Made by a program: the position numbers and the translations under genes. The notes under the pieces were generated by a model. The model was not told the origin of the DNA, did no database searches, and was given only the letters and a program-made list of their open reading frames with translations. Positions 37,001 to 46,600 of a DNA stretch of 64,000 bases are shown here, piece by piece (position 1 is the first letter of the stretch; the number at the start of each line of letters is the position of its first letter). Where the stretch lies: NCBI RefSeq assembly GCF_963576615.1, contig NC_088711.1:63583248-63647247 (forward strand). Reading direction: 5' to 3'. This stretch comes from Watersipora subatra. Lineage: Eukaryota > Bryozoa > Gymnolaemata > Cheilostomatida > Watersiporidae.

Positions 37001-39918
37001 GCTAATAAATGGAATCAATTAAATCAATCATCAATCTCGGTTATCATTTGGAATTTTTTACAAATTATATTAGTTACGTCATTTATTCTATACGCAGTTA
37101 TATTATTATTTTGTATAATATGCATTATGAATATTATATAAATCATAAAAAATAATCATAGATAAGATAATAGATCAATAGAAAAATCAAAGCAAATGTT
37201 ATCGTTTTCTTATAGCAAGAGCAGCACGGTCAAGTTAGTCTTTTTAAGATTATGGCTGTAGTGAACTTCCAGTCTGTTAATAGTGAGGATAATCATGAAA
37301 ATCAACTGAATGCTGCAGTAGATACACAGTAGAAGAATGCTGCGGTAGATACACAGTAGAAAAATGATGAAGGAACAAAAAGTCCCATTCCTATTTCTTA
37401 TTCGAAACAAACTGCAACTCGCGGATATCGCATATAGACTATACACGCGCCATTCGTTGAACAGATGATCTTCGGAGCATATCCGTGGAGATCGAGTTAA
37501 AATTTGAAGCACAATAGTCAAAATCTGCTCTTCTGCTTTGAAAAATCATGACGGAGGGTTGTGGGCAAATGCCTTTACCACACAATGTTTGGATGATTTT
37601 CCTGAGAAACCAGAGCTAGTATGTAAATTATTTACTATCGCGAGAAGCGTTTCACATCTCGTAGCCAAAACAATCATTATACATAACGGCGGTAAGGGTG
37701 CGCAACTCCGGCACATGACCATTAAGTCGATTTTATACGTCACAGTTTTCGGGATTTTCGAAGGGTTTTCCTCTGATTCTTTATTAGGTAGGCCTGTGTT
37801 TGGCTGTCTATATCTCAGCTTCTAGTGGGTCAATCTCCTTGGTTCTTTTTTTAGAACATCAGTCAACACCTCAAGATAACTAATAAAGCATAATAATGTT
37901 ATGCTTTCTCTATTCTTTAAGCAAGTTTTAGCACTAACATATGAGCCATGTTTGAAATATGAGCATGCGAGTCAGTGGCCAAGTATGACGGAGGTGTTTT
38001 ATAAGAACAGCATCACTCTGTATTTTTCAGCTGCTCAGGTTATACTTTTGCATCGTGTTTTTGTGCGCATTTTTCAGTGCAGAATTATGTGAATTAAAAG
38101 CACTGTGCATAGGCCGAAAGTTAACCAGTACAATGATGGATAATGCAAAGAAAAAGCTAATGATAAGAATTGATATTAATGCCTGGTTTCCATATGACAG
38201 CGCAAGGTGCGCAACAAGGCGCACGACGTCGTATGTAAGCCGGCTGTGATGTGGAAACGTCATCGCACGCCAAATGCACGAGGAACGTACGATGATCGCA
38301 AGGATCCAACCGAATGGATCCTTGCGACAGTTGCGTGCGATGTTCTATCCCACTATACACCGCTCGACCTTTTCAACCTATCCACAATGCAAACGGGGGG
38401 AGGGGTTTCAGTCATTACAAGAAATCAGCACGTAGCGATAGAAAATTAAAATCGAGAAGAAATCGGTCTCCTGTACGAAAGAGTAAGCGGAAATTACCCA
38501 CCCTTCCTGATGCAAGCATGGCGCCTACGCGCGCTATGGAAACACTGCATCGCAGCCCAAGCAATTCCCTGTGCACGATCACTGCGCCGCGCACGATCAT
38601 TGGGTTGTCATATGGAAACCAGGCTTGAACGTGAAATTATTGAAAAATATGAGAAAGGTGTACGCGTGATTAAGCTGGCTCACCAATATGACAGAAATAC
38701 ATCCACAATTATCAAACAGAAAGATAATATTAATGGCATTCAGTCTGCAAAAAGACTAATCATAGTTTCCAAACGGCATAGCGATCTTTACGACGAGATG
38801 AAGAGACTGCTCATGCTTTGGATAAAGGACAAACAATTAGCCGGCGACAGCCCAACTGAAACGATACTATGTGAAAAGGCCGGTGCTATCTATCAAGACT
38901 ATAAACATAGACATTCGGACAATTTGGCTAGTGATCGTGCATTCGTCCTTTTTGACGACACCTGTGTTCGTCCTTTTTGACGACACCTGTGTTCGTCCTT
39001 TTTGCAACATGTTGAAAGGGCGACAAAGGCAAACGTCCTTAGATAGGTTTCTCTTAGAACGGCCGGCTGATCGTGATAGCGAAACAAAGAAAAAATTAGC
39101 TGAACCGCAAGAAGAAATTTAAAACTATGAACGCCAAAGAAATTTTAATTACGTTAAGTTTAAAATGAAAGTTTGCTTTCAAGTCTGTGCATCAGAATCC
39201 AAATTAATCGAAGTCACATGTTGTAATGAAGGATAACTTTTCTCTCTCTTTTTGGCAAATGCTAGCGTAAGCTGCTATTGTATGTATTTAAATTTACATT
39301 TTAATTAATCACATTTTCTTGCATTATTTTTTATTTGTTGCTTTTTGAAAGCATGTAGTAAGTTAGGACAATTACCAACAAGTTTTTTCTGTTACAATAT
39401 CTTGTTTTAAGTGTTTTTGTTTGCGTTTTTCAGAGTATGGACACCAATCAATGTATCTTTGATTGTTCTATATATAAATAAATTGCACCAACATGCGAGT
39501 AAATTGACATACGAGCTCAGTTCCAGAATGCATTAAACTCGTAAGTTGAAGTATGACTGTACTTTCTCATAAAAATTTTTAAAACTTCACATGAGAATCC
39601 CTTCAACTTGCAACAAGCAATCTGTTTTTTACTTATTTATAGTTTGTATATGTACATGGATCTACTGATAAATACATGCACTTGTGACAGTGCTCTAATA
39701 ACTTGAACGCTCTGATAACTCGAACACTTTCACTCGGTCCCGGGAAGTTTGAGTTATCCAAGTTTCACTGTGTATGCTGGCATTTTGACTAGTGAGTGAA
39801 ACTGCTAATTATAAAGAGTCCATCTTGACATTGTATTTAAATGTTTGCAGTGGCCAACAAGTGGATTCATGAGAGGGGTCAAGAGTTCATGAGACCTTGT
39901 GGATTGAGCCCAAACTAG
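16074..39918 (+). CDS. P4HA: Collagen prolyl 4-hydroxylase alpha subunit, complete, with two duplicated-exon pairs
   Basis: ER-lumen 2-oxoglutarate/Fe(II) dioxygenase that hydroxylates procollagen prolines; the family pairs with protein disulfide isomerase. Coding exons, all phase-matched: 16074-16252, 17669-17823, 19514-19678, 21947-22110 or 22332-22492, 24944-25045, 26237-26386, 28536-28712, 29391-29461, 30670-30769, 31909-31962, 33304-33369 or 33466-33531, 35489-35557, 35661-35757 and 39851-39918 (TAG). The total is 538 aa, against 534 in human P4HA1. A signal peptide spans about 1-21 (ATICAILLASLAAVV-like core). The peptide-substrate-binding region is YYHTLLWMEEA plus NLRHAKYLTEQW. The catalytic domain has EPHCDHAR (iron ligands His434 and Asp436), TRHAGCPVL (His505) and GSKW (Lys515, binds 2-oxoglutarate). 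The exon at 29391 is 71 nt, the size I recall for the alternative exons 9/10 of vertebrate P4HA1, but only one copy is seen here. A poly(A) signal AATAAA lies at about 40195. Which vertebrate paralogue it matches best is not settled. Confidence 0.95.
17820..18552. repeat. 21-bp minisatellite, about 34 copies, starting on a P4HA splice donor
   Basis: The unit is close to 'agccatagatgtatgtatag' plus 't'. The first unit overlaps the end of P4HA exon 2 (TCTAGAT|gtatgtatag), so most units carry a copy of the donor motif gtatgt. Long frames on both strands come from the 21-bp period and are not genes. Confidence 0.9.
20092..20231. repeat. 21-bp minisatellite, about 7 copies
   Basis: The unit is 'gagttccaagaggaatagca' plus 't', with minor changes. 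P4HA intron 3. Confidence 0.9.
20328..20660. repeat. 27-bp minisatellite, about 12 copies
   Basis: The unit is 'atggaaaaactctctattag' plus 'taatcat'. P4HA intron 3. The divisible-by-three period leaves open frames on both strands. Confidence 0.9.
20978..21105. repeat. About 64-bp direct duplication
   Basis: The block 'gttattaactcagatgtcta' with 'gattgtgcagttagttatat' occurs twice in a row with few differences. Confidence 0.8.
21947..22110 (+). CDS. P4HA: P4HA alternative exon 4a (peptide-substrate-binding domain)
   Basis: 164 nt, acceptor ttgcag|CTGCCGACTGC, donor TACAAT|gtgagg. It encodes the TPR-like segment ADCYQFGVHAHDRQDYYHTL to SILDYLSFACYN, residues about 167-221. It aligns along its whole length with exon 4b at 22332-22492: both start (A)xDC, share YYH/WYH and W-M, and end LDYLS-A. 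Entry phase is 1 and exit phase 0 in both. Skipping both, or joining both, breaks the frame; joining 4a to 4b gives a TAG near the end of 4b. Confidence 0.85.
22332..22492 (+). CDS. P4HA: P4HA alternative exon 4b (duplicate of 4a)
   Basis: 161 nt, acceptor acaacag|CTTCTGACTGC, donor ACATTG|gtgagt. It encodes ASDCFHLGRFAYGQEDWYHM to EVLDYLSYAATL. It is one codon shorter than 4a and in the same phases. The intron between 4a and 4b is 221 bp. FAYGQEDWYH is closer than 4a to vertebrate P4HA (VAYTEADYYH), so 4b may be the ancestral-like version. Confidence 0.85.
22834..24365 (+). mobile_element. Family D pogo-like TIR transposon with transposase tail
   Basis: Inverted ends CCCTAGGACACTTA face each other and TA flanks each side. 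Further inward both ends carry many 'cgcgaaa' or 'gcgaaat' motifs. 23604-23850 stays open and includes MAKQIKITSFFGKAK, a PCNA-binding-like QxxITxFF motif followed by an acidic tail (NEEDDDISLVTEFVTDEDES). That is how many Tigger/pogo transposases end. No catalytic core is visible, so this is an internally deleted copy in P4HA intron 4. Confidence 0.7.
25745..26010. repeat. tRNA-derived SINE-like repeat
   Basis: 'gttgggtggtgcagatagta' is A-box-like and 'attcgggtttgattcacg' is B-box-like. The tail is 'gacagacaaatggacagaca' followed by 'tggctcctattatagtaaag'. A relative with the same upstream text ('gtcgtgtgtaata') lies at 26535-26720. Confidence 0.55.
26535..26735. repeat. tRNA-derived SINE-like repeat, second copy
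   Basis: It shares 'gagagaccgtcgtgtgtaat', 'cacaattattcta' and 'gtggtcgagtggtgcagatg' with the copy at 25.8 kb. It is more decayed at the 3' side and abuts repeat E copy 2. Confidence 0.55.
26736..28250. repeat. Interspersed repeat E, copy 2, interrupted by a TTAA element
   Basis: The left part 'ggtgagtgcccggtgttgca' and the right part ('ggcattaaaggttggcaggt', 'taataagtacgatgtgttat') match repeat E at 1.3 kb. The 1-kb block 26884-27912 is inserted between them. Confidence 0.55.
26884..27912. mobile_element. Family F piggyBac-like non-autonomous element
   Basis: Flanked by TTAA at 26880-26883 and 27913-27916. The ends are CCCTTCGGGTGCC on the left and the complement of CCCTTTAACTGCCGC on the right, matching the CCCTT-type ends of piggyBac elements that insert at TTAA. 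About 1.03 kb, with no transposase frame. It sits in P4HA intron 6. Confidence 0.65.
29822..30655. repeat. 19-bp minisatellite, over 40 copies
   Basis: The unit is 'tctactgacgtatatattc' with gtg, gtc and ggc variants. It ends just before the P4HA exon 9 acceptor at 30669, so its pyrimidine-rich units form the upstream flank of that splice site. Part of the array repeats at a higher order. Confidence 0.9.
30731..31122 (+). repeat. 56-bp tandem repeat (7 copies) containing a P4HA splice donor
   Basis: Units start at 30731, 30787, 30843, 30899, 30955, 31011 and 31067. Each holds the last 39 nt of P4HA exon 9 (ending GAGGACTTGCAG) plus the donor gttagt and 11 more intron bases. The first unit is the real exon end; six near-identical copies follow. 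Reading past the first donor reaches an in-frame TAA within 20 nt, so only the first donor keeps the protein open. Confidence 0.95.
31390..31786 (+). mobile_element. Tigger-like transposon relic, truncated
   Basis: 31390-31494 reads EKRQKSGEKKKVVLSKQAK, which resembles the basic N-terminus of Tigger transposases before the helix-turn-helix. About 300 bp later 'ggaggtactactg|ta' looks like a right TIR of the CAGTAGTACCTC type next to TA. No matching left end was found. P4HA intron 9. Confidence 0.35.
33304..33369 (+). CDS. P4HA: P4HA alternative exon 11a (catalytic domain)
   Basis: 66 nt, phase 0 in and out, acceptor ttttcag, donor TTTTAT|gtaagt. Encodes 22 residues ending EGNRIATWMFY. This segment lies between the HxD iron ligands and the distal histidine; the human P4HA1 segment is also 22 aa and ends TGNRIATWLFY. 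Exon 11b follows after 96 bp. Confidence 0.85.
33466..33531 (+). CDS. P4HA: P4HA alternative exon 11b (duplicate of 11a)
   Basis: 66 nt, phase 0 in and out, acceptor tttatag, donor ATCTAT|gtaagt. Encodes 22 residues ending RGNRVATFLIY. It is the same length as 11a, with the same anchors (F-E---GNR-AT---Y) but a different first half (PSVDVRQFEE). The 96-bp intron between 11a and 11b is much shorter than most introns in this gene. Confidence 0.85.
36514..37916. mobile_element. Element C, TTAA-flanked, with about 130-bp inverted ends
   Basis: TTAA at 36510-36513 and 37917-37920. Inverted ends start AGAATAGAGAAAGCATAA and stay similar for about 130 bp ('cttgaggtgttgactgatgt', 'caaggagattgacc'). 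Removing it with one TTAA restores 'gccagctttTAAgcaag', the same length as 'gccagctttTCAgcaag' in family B copy 1. About 1.4 kb, with no recognised transposase. The TTAA target suggests a piggyBac-type mechanism, though the ends are not CCC. Confidence 0.75.
38181..38624. mobile_element. Element I, 444 bp, inverted ends GCCTGGTTTCCATATGACA
   Basis: The left end GCCTGGTTTCCATATGACA is mirrored at the right end. It splits the family B coding remnant exactly before 'cttgaacgtgaaattattg', which continues the transposase frame seen in copy 1. The interior is GC-richer than its surroundings and has a hairpin around 'gcaaggatcc'. No clear target duplication; family unassigned. Confidence 0.6.
38625..39122 (+). 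pseudogene. Tigger/pogo-type transposase fragment (HTH and C-terminal tail, no DDE core)
   Basis: The frame from 38625 reads LEREIIEKYEKGVRVIKLAH then QYDRNTSTIIKQKDNINGIQ, a CENP-B N-terminal helix-turn-helix. It continues with KRLLMLWIKDKQLAGDSPTE, a second CENP-B-like DNA-binding segment. The frame stops at 38980 after a short duplication ('tttgacgacacctgtgttcg' twice). A second frame then gives MLKGRQRQTSLDRFL, the PIP-box-like end. The catalytic core between them is deleted, so this is not functional. Confidence 0.7.
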
Positions 39919-40610
39919 TACCTCTTATCTCCAATGCTATGTTAACAAATTGGGGCGTTCTGTTTGTTTTATTATTTATCACATTTGTTACTTTTGTAAT
40001 CTCAGTCACTGGCTTGTACCATTTTCATAACATAAAACCTATAGACTAGCCCACTGGTACGTTATTGACATTCAATGTTCTCTTCATTTCCAGACAGCAT
40101 GTGTATGTATCTATCTGACCTTTTGCAAGATGGCTATTAGTTGTACTTTGTATAGAATGACTCGAAGTATATGTTGAAGTTGGTGCTACAAGTTAATAAA
40201 GCTACCTACAATTTTGCATCAATACATAACATAAATGAAAGTGTCTAATTATCTTCCTGGTAAAACTACTGTAGTGTTCTGCATTTCATATCACCATCAT
40301 CACCACCTGTGATCACACACCATGTCAATGACTGATGTTGCATTTGAAGCATCTCCTTCATGCCGACATAAGAGAACAAATCATACATGCGCTGATGTGT
40401 GGGCAAAGCTGTAGCAATGTTTATTAGGAATGTGAAAATTATAGATCAATATCTGCGAGTCTAAGAATGTAAACCAGATGCTTGTGCTGACTAGGTCACA
40501 CATAGGAAATTAAATGTCAGAGCAACCACCGCCACCACCACAAATCCCTTAGAGGGATGACAAGGGAGGCAATTCATAGAAGGCTAGAGCCTGCTGTGAC
40601 CTCCAGCTAG
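39919..40610. terminator. Convergent 3' ends of P4HA and IDH
   Basis: P4HA stops at 39918 and IDH (opposite strand) at 40611. Plus-strand AATAAA at 40195-40200 suits P4HA; minus-strand AATAAA (tttatt at 40420-40425) suits IDH. The 3' UTRs are therefore about 290 and 190 nt and do not need to overlap. Confidence 0.6.
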
Positions 40611-43600
40611 TCAACTGCTCATCCTAGCCGTCATGTTCTCAGCGAGTTTGTCCAAGAACTCGAATGTGTTCAAGTAATCCTTCCTTTGTACGCTACAAAC
40701 AGAGTGGATAAGTAGGAATACTGATTCTCTTGTAACTGCTAAGGCTATCAGAATGATTTTGACACGCATATGAATCCCTAGAGAGGATGGTCAAAATTAT
40801 TTACCGTAAAACCTCTAACTGAACGCCACCTCTATTTGAGCCTCCACTATGAGAGAAGGGTTGAAAAATAACGCGCCAATCTTTATTTGAACATGACCTC
40901 TATTTGATCGCCACTTTGACAATCTTGATCTTTATGAACACATAATATCAATGGATCAGTAGAAAAGTATCAATAATCGTTTACATTAATAACAATCCAT
41001 TTTCTCGTCCAACTCCAAAAACTTTTAGCGTTTCTTCGTTAAAACATTGAAAGCAACACCATAGAAATGGTTCATCATTGTATCAGGCTAATAGTAGTTT
41101 CTTGTTTAATGCTGTCTTGACGCTTCGAAGTATATAAAAACGTTTCCGTATCTGATAGTATATAATCGACTAGTTTTAGGCTAAAAAAGTTGTGCTTGAT
41201 AATTCGAAGTACATGTATATAAAAACTTTTATGCGTTGCAGTTGTGCTGAATGCAACATGTAAAAGTTTGAAGAGCAAACGTTTGCTAAAAGTTAACGTT
41301 TACGTAAACGTTTGCTTAAACGTTTGCTTTGCGTTTAAGCAAACGTTTAAACGCAAAGCAAAACGTAAAAGTTTTGCTCTTCAAAAAAAAAATTGTTTAG
41401 CCACTTATATCCACTAGTTATGCAGTGCAGAAAAAGAGTTAAAGCCAGAAGACATTGTGGAAGGTATTGGACAACTAGAAGTTGTTCGATTCATCGTAAG
41501 CAACGATCAATGCAGCTATCCGAGCAAACAATGCAAATATTTTTGTTTTAAAAACATTAATTTTGTTTTCACATGTAATATAAGTATGGTTCGTTTATTT
41601 ATGTCCCTTGTTCATGATTATAGATTTGTAACATTTGATAGATTGTCATTATATAACTTATAAACTTGCAGATTTATATATTATTTGATAGCATCCTTGT
41701 GGTAATCTGATCATACAATTGATCAACTCTCGTAACTCCTGCAAACTGTAGAAAACATCAATGAGTGCAATAAGTTTTTATGCAACATTGATAAATATAG
41801 ATATAAAATAAAAATGTCTTAAAATTTAGAATAAAATTGAAAGCTTGAACAAATTGCAAAGCAGGACGCAGGCTACGATATCATCGCAGGTTAGTTGCAA
41901 GCAATAGATATCGACTAGTAGAGATATTTCTCGGTTTCTCAATGCATATTTATTAAGAGATCACTGACAAGTTGGAGGCCAATTAGCACATTTATTGCAT
42001 CCAAAAGGATTAATATCACTCTGCCGAAAAAAAGAGGGCAGAATATAGACGACATTCGCTGCGCCTGCAAAAGGGTAAATTTATCTTCCCGAAATTCTGA
42101 CGAGCCTTTTGAAAAATACAACGCCAGCCTCTATTTGAATGCTCCCCCGATTGACCGCCACTATTATAGAGGAAGGGTAAAAAAATAGAGCGCCATGGCA
42201 TTCAATTAGAGGTTTCACGGTATATATAAAAACACTAGTAGCCTACTTGCTCATGCCTTTGACACAAATGGCCAGGTCCTTGGTCATGAATCCTCCCTCT
42301 ATTGTCTCTATACAGACAGACTCAAGAGTTTCAGCAAATCGTAGAAGTTCAGGAGACTCACTCAGTTTAGCTCTATGAGCCAAGCCTCTGCTCCACGCAA
42401 ATATAGAAGCTGTAAAGAATTAAGAACTAGAGTTCTTACTTGAAAAGAAATGAAAATCTTTAACAGTACGGAGTACAAATAACTCAATATGATACCCTAT
42501 ATATGTACTCTTATGTGCACATGTATATTAATTTTTATACATGTGCAAATAAGAGAACATAGGAATAGAGAACTATTTCCGGCAAGGTAGACATCTAACA
42601 ACATGCACTCATACACGATATGTATATGTGACAAAAAATGCAACAGCAGGGTACAAATAATTCCATATTTGGTAGTACAGTGTAAAAAATATTTATCTAA
42701 AAATATAATGAAAAAATAGCTTTGTAGCTGGCAATACAGTGTGCACATCATTCCTCACTGACTACCAAGTCTTGATGACATACGTCAGTCAGTGATCTGC
42801 TGGCAGCTATTACATAACACTACTAAAAATCATACCAATAGGGTTAGTTGAAGTCTCTTTGCCTTGCTGATGGAATCTATAATGCCTGGTAACAGTGCCA
42901 TGAGCAGCCTCTGCTTCCACAGTCTTTCCGTCAGGACAAATGAGCACACTAGTCATCATCCCTAATGAGCCGAAACCTAAAGGAATGCCCTTATTTGGTC
43001 AGACATTGCCCTTAATAGATAACAAGGGAAGATGACATGGGAAGGTGACACGGGAATGTGACACAAGAAAGAGAAGCAGATATGAATAAAGTCAAGCCTC
43101 TACTTCATTAATTAAAAATTTTTCAACATAGAAGGTAAAAGTTGACCAGATATTTGACTTTAAACCTGATGGTCTTATTCACACGATCACAGTTCTGTAA
43201 ATGAATGTGAAGAAACTAAAAGGTAAAACAATAAATTATATGAAAATAATAAAAAATTAAATAAGATAAAGCGCTCAAGTTATTTTAAATATCATTTAGT
43301 TGGAGTTGAAAGTAAGTTATACTACATATCTCTATCACTACCGCCACCTCTCCAGACTAACACTTATTTATCGTTCTTCAAGATATAGTAATAATAAATA
43401 CCTGTTTATTGGTTATTTATTAATTTTTACATCTTTTTTACTTCTCTATATCACATTTTTATTTTATTGTTGAGTATAATTATCAGCAGTATATATGGAG
43501 AAGTTTTAGTAAGTTTTTAGACTGTATAAGAAATTACAGTACAACCCTATAATATTCTATTTAACATATGAGTTTTACATAGAAAGAAGGTCATAGAACA

Positions 43601-46600
43601 AATCATTGTCGCATGTATGAATCAATATCTAAAAATATGTGATCAAATTATTCTGCGGGTCAAATGGTGTCTGTAGGGAGGCCATTTTGATCTTCCATGG
43701 CTTATACCTAGATTTAAAACAATTCTATAAAGCAAAAAGCATCACATTCACTATGGATTCTGTGAAACTAAGCTATTAACATCTGACTGAGTTTGACATG
43801 CTAAAGCAAGTCCTAATTTCTTTATGAGTTGCACATAGTCACTACCCAAACACAATGGTCACTACCTTGAGCCACCGAGTCTGATTGCACATCTCCATCA
43901 TAGTTTTTACAGGCCCAGACAAATCCTCCCTCGCTTTTAAGAGCATAGGCAACCATGTCATCTATTAGCCTGTGTTCATACCATATTCCAGCAGCCTCAT
44001 ACTTGCTCTTATACTCCCTAAAAGCGAGCCAGCTAGCAATTTATCAGTAGACCAATGAAGTAGTGAACGTTGCTCAATTGACCAATGAGCTAGTAAAAAC
44101 CGGTCAATTGACCAATGAGCTAGTAGCAACCGATCAATCGACCAATGAGCTAGCAACAAGCGATCAATTAACCAATGAGCTAGTAAGAATTTATCATATG
44201 ATCAACTAGCCAGCAATGCAGCGTTTAACTCCAATGAGTTGTGACTAAATGCTACAAGAATCATTTAAAAATAACATCCATGAATTTCGTTGGCAATCAG
44301 CTAATTGTCTTCAATGGGACAATTAGAGACACCATTAAACATGCTTTGAGCAAAATATCAAACATAACCTTAAAATACTTGATGGCGGTACCATGGTCAT
44401 ATTAACAACTAAAGCTCACATTCAAGGGAGATCAAGCTATAGGAAATTCAACAAATATATGCAGGAAAAGCGAGAAATATGATGCTTCTAACCGTTCATA
44501 GATGTCCTGGAAAATGTCCTTGAATCGTCCGTCATACTTCTTAAGAATAGTGTTCTTAGTGCTCAAATAGAGAGGCCATTTCTTCTCGAGTGCGAACAGC
44601 ATGGAACTGTGGGCGAAACTGGCAATCGACTAGAGCAGAAGAAAAACAGATCATGAGCAACAACAATAACACGTGAAGACAAAAAGAAACACATTAAATA
44701 CAAAAAAGTGTAAGATGTTATAATCAGGCCTTTTGGTTTGCAGTGGCTGCACAAATACGAATGATAGAGGCAGCTTTACCTAGGCCATATGGGCTGTTGT
44801 CTATCGATGAAAAGTACATGCACGTGTAAAAGTGATGATTCGTTATTGGATGTAACAAACCTCATCAGTGTTGAACATTCCCATGGTGACGCCGCCTCCA
44901 TTGTTGAACTCATGCACCACATACTTGATAGCCTCCCCTCCATCTGATGGAGTGAATGACAACTCCACTTTACCATTTCCAGGCACCACAAAATCCGTTG
45001 CCTTATACTAGAAATATCCATTGTAGAATTTTAACACAAAACTGAAGTCAAAGTGACAACTTGCCCAACTATATATGTATTATAAACACTCATTTGAACA
45101 AGTAGACCTACATGAACATAATAGATAAAAAATCTCGTATAAGCCAAACAGTTACCCTATTCAACGATTTCACTGCTAATCAACCATCATGATCAATCAC
45201 TAAGCATTACCTTTTTTGACTCTGCACTAACAGAACATGCCAGTAGCATCGATACAAACATTTATAGTACATTCAAGATAAAGCCAATGACAATTTATAC
45301 ATCGAGCACACATTGCCGGTGTTATGCTTTATGGTCTGGAGGGGGCATACATAAACTGGTGTTCTATATATCGACACAACCAATCGGTGGTTTAATGGTC
45401 TGGAGGGGGCAAACATAAACTGGTGTTCTATATATCGACACAACCAATCGGTGGTTTAATGGTTTGGAGGGGGCAAACATAAACTGGTGTTCTATATATC
45501 GACACAACCAATCGGTGGGCATCAATAAGAATGAGTTCTCTGATAATAACAAAAAGATATTAAAGTGTTACCATCTCCTGTTCAAAAGTACTTTAGCTCT
45601 ATATGTATCTTCAGTGAGGGCAAGATTACAAGAATAAACTGCGACAAAGGCTTGTGATACTTGTATACATACATACTTGTATTCTCTTGTGATACTGTAT
45701 ACATACATACTTGTATACTCTTGTGATACTGTATACATACATACTTGTATACTCTTGTGATACTGTATACATACTTGTATACTCTTGTGATACTTGTATA
45801 CATACATACTTGTATACTCTTGTGATACTGTATACATACATACTTGTATACTCTTGTGATACTGTATACATACATACTTGTATACTCTTGTGATACTGTA
45901 TACATACATACTTGTATACTCTTGTGATACTGTATACATACATACTTGTATTCTCTTGTGATATTTGTATACATACATACTTGTATACTCTTGTGATACT
46001 GTATACATACATACTTGTATACTCTTGTGATACTGTATACATTTTCACCATCATCTTTAAACATGATATCTGTGATGACGGTAGAAAAGGTAGAGAATTA
46101 CTACCAGTACTTGACCAGTATACCTTGGTAAAAAAATCATTACTCAAAACCTCCAAAGTAAAAACCTGCTAATGAATGTTATAACATGACGTTGGTTGAA
46201 TGTTTCTTTCAGAATTTGCAAAAAACAGTTAGTTTATCCAAAACACATCATTAAAAAAAGTTTTATCTAAACACAAATTGATTTTTAAGTTTAAGATACG
46301 CTTTGCAATAAATTGTTTCGTGAATCAAAAACTAGAAGAATAAAGATTACAACAATAGTACAAAATGTAGACTCACCATTACTTCAGACAAGCCCTAGAG
46401 ATATCTAACGTAATTCGACCAGAATTATCATTCAACATTGAATCAATTGTGATCAAGCTTTTCACCACTTTTGTCGAACTTTGAAATTACTGGTTCAAAT
46501 AAATGTACGAAAACTCCACGATTGTTACTTTTCTTACGCGGTTTTCGTTTGCCAATTTTACTGCTAAACCGGTCCAGTCACGCAAATGCACCATTTTTTT

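Larger units (their letters stand above)
36449..39559 (+). mobile_element. Family B Tigger-like transposon, copy 2, nested in A and itself interrupted twice
   Basis: Ends CAGCCATACTTCAACC and complement of CAGTCATACTTCAACTTACG, flanked by TA at 36447-36448 and 39560-39561. The ends and inner text match copy 1 at 2270-3516. The element is broken by element C (36514-37916) and element I (38181-38624). Confidence 0.8.
35920..39770. mobile_element. Family A TIR transposon, copy 2, host of nested insertions
   Basis: Left end CAGTCAAACTCGGATAACTC, right end complementary (ends 'gtttcactg'). After removing 36449-39559 the two halves join into a sequence matching family A copy 1 at 'gatagaaaaat-tctata-ctttctcat'. 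Located in the last intron of P4HA. Confidence 0.75.

Noticed and set aside
37210-37825. Two opposite frames of about 100 aa inside element C
   Set aside because: No transposase motif recognised; likely chance frames in a non-autonomous element.
45568-46172. Frames of up to 176 aa on both strands
   Set aside because: Artefact of the 34-bp minisatellite in an IDH intron.
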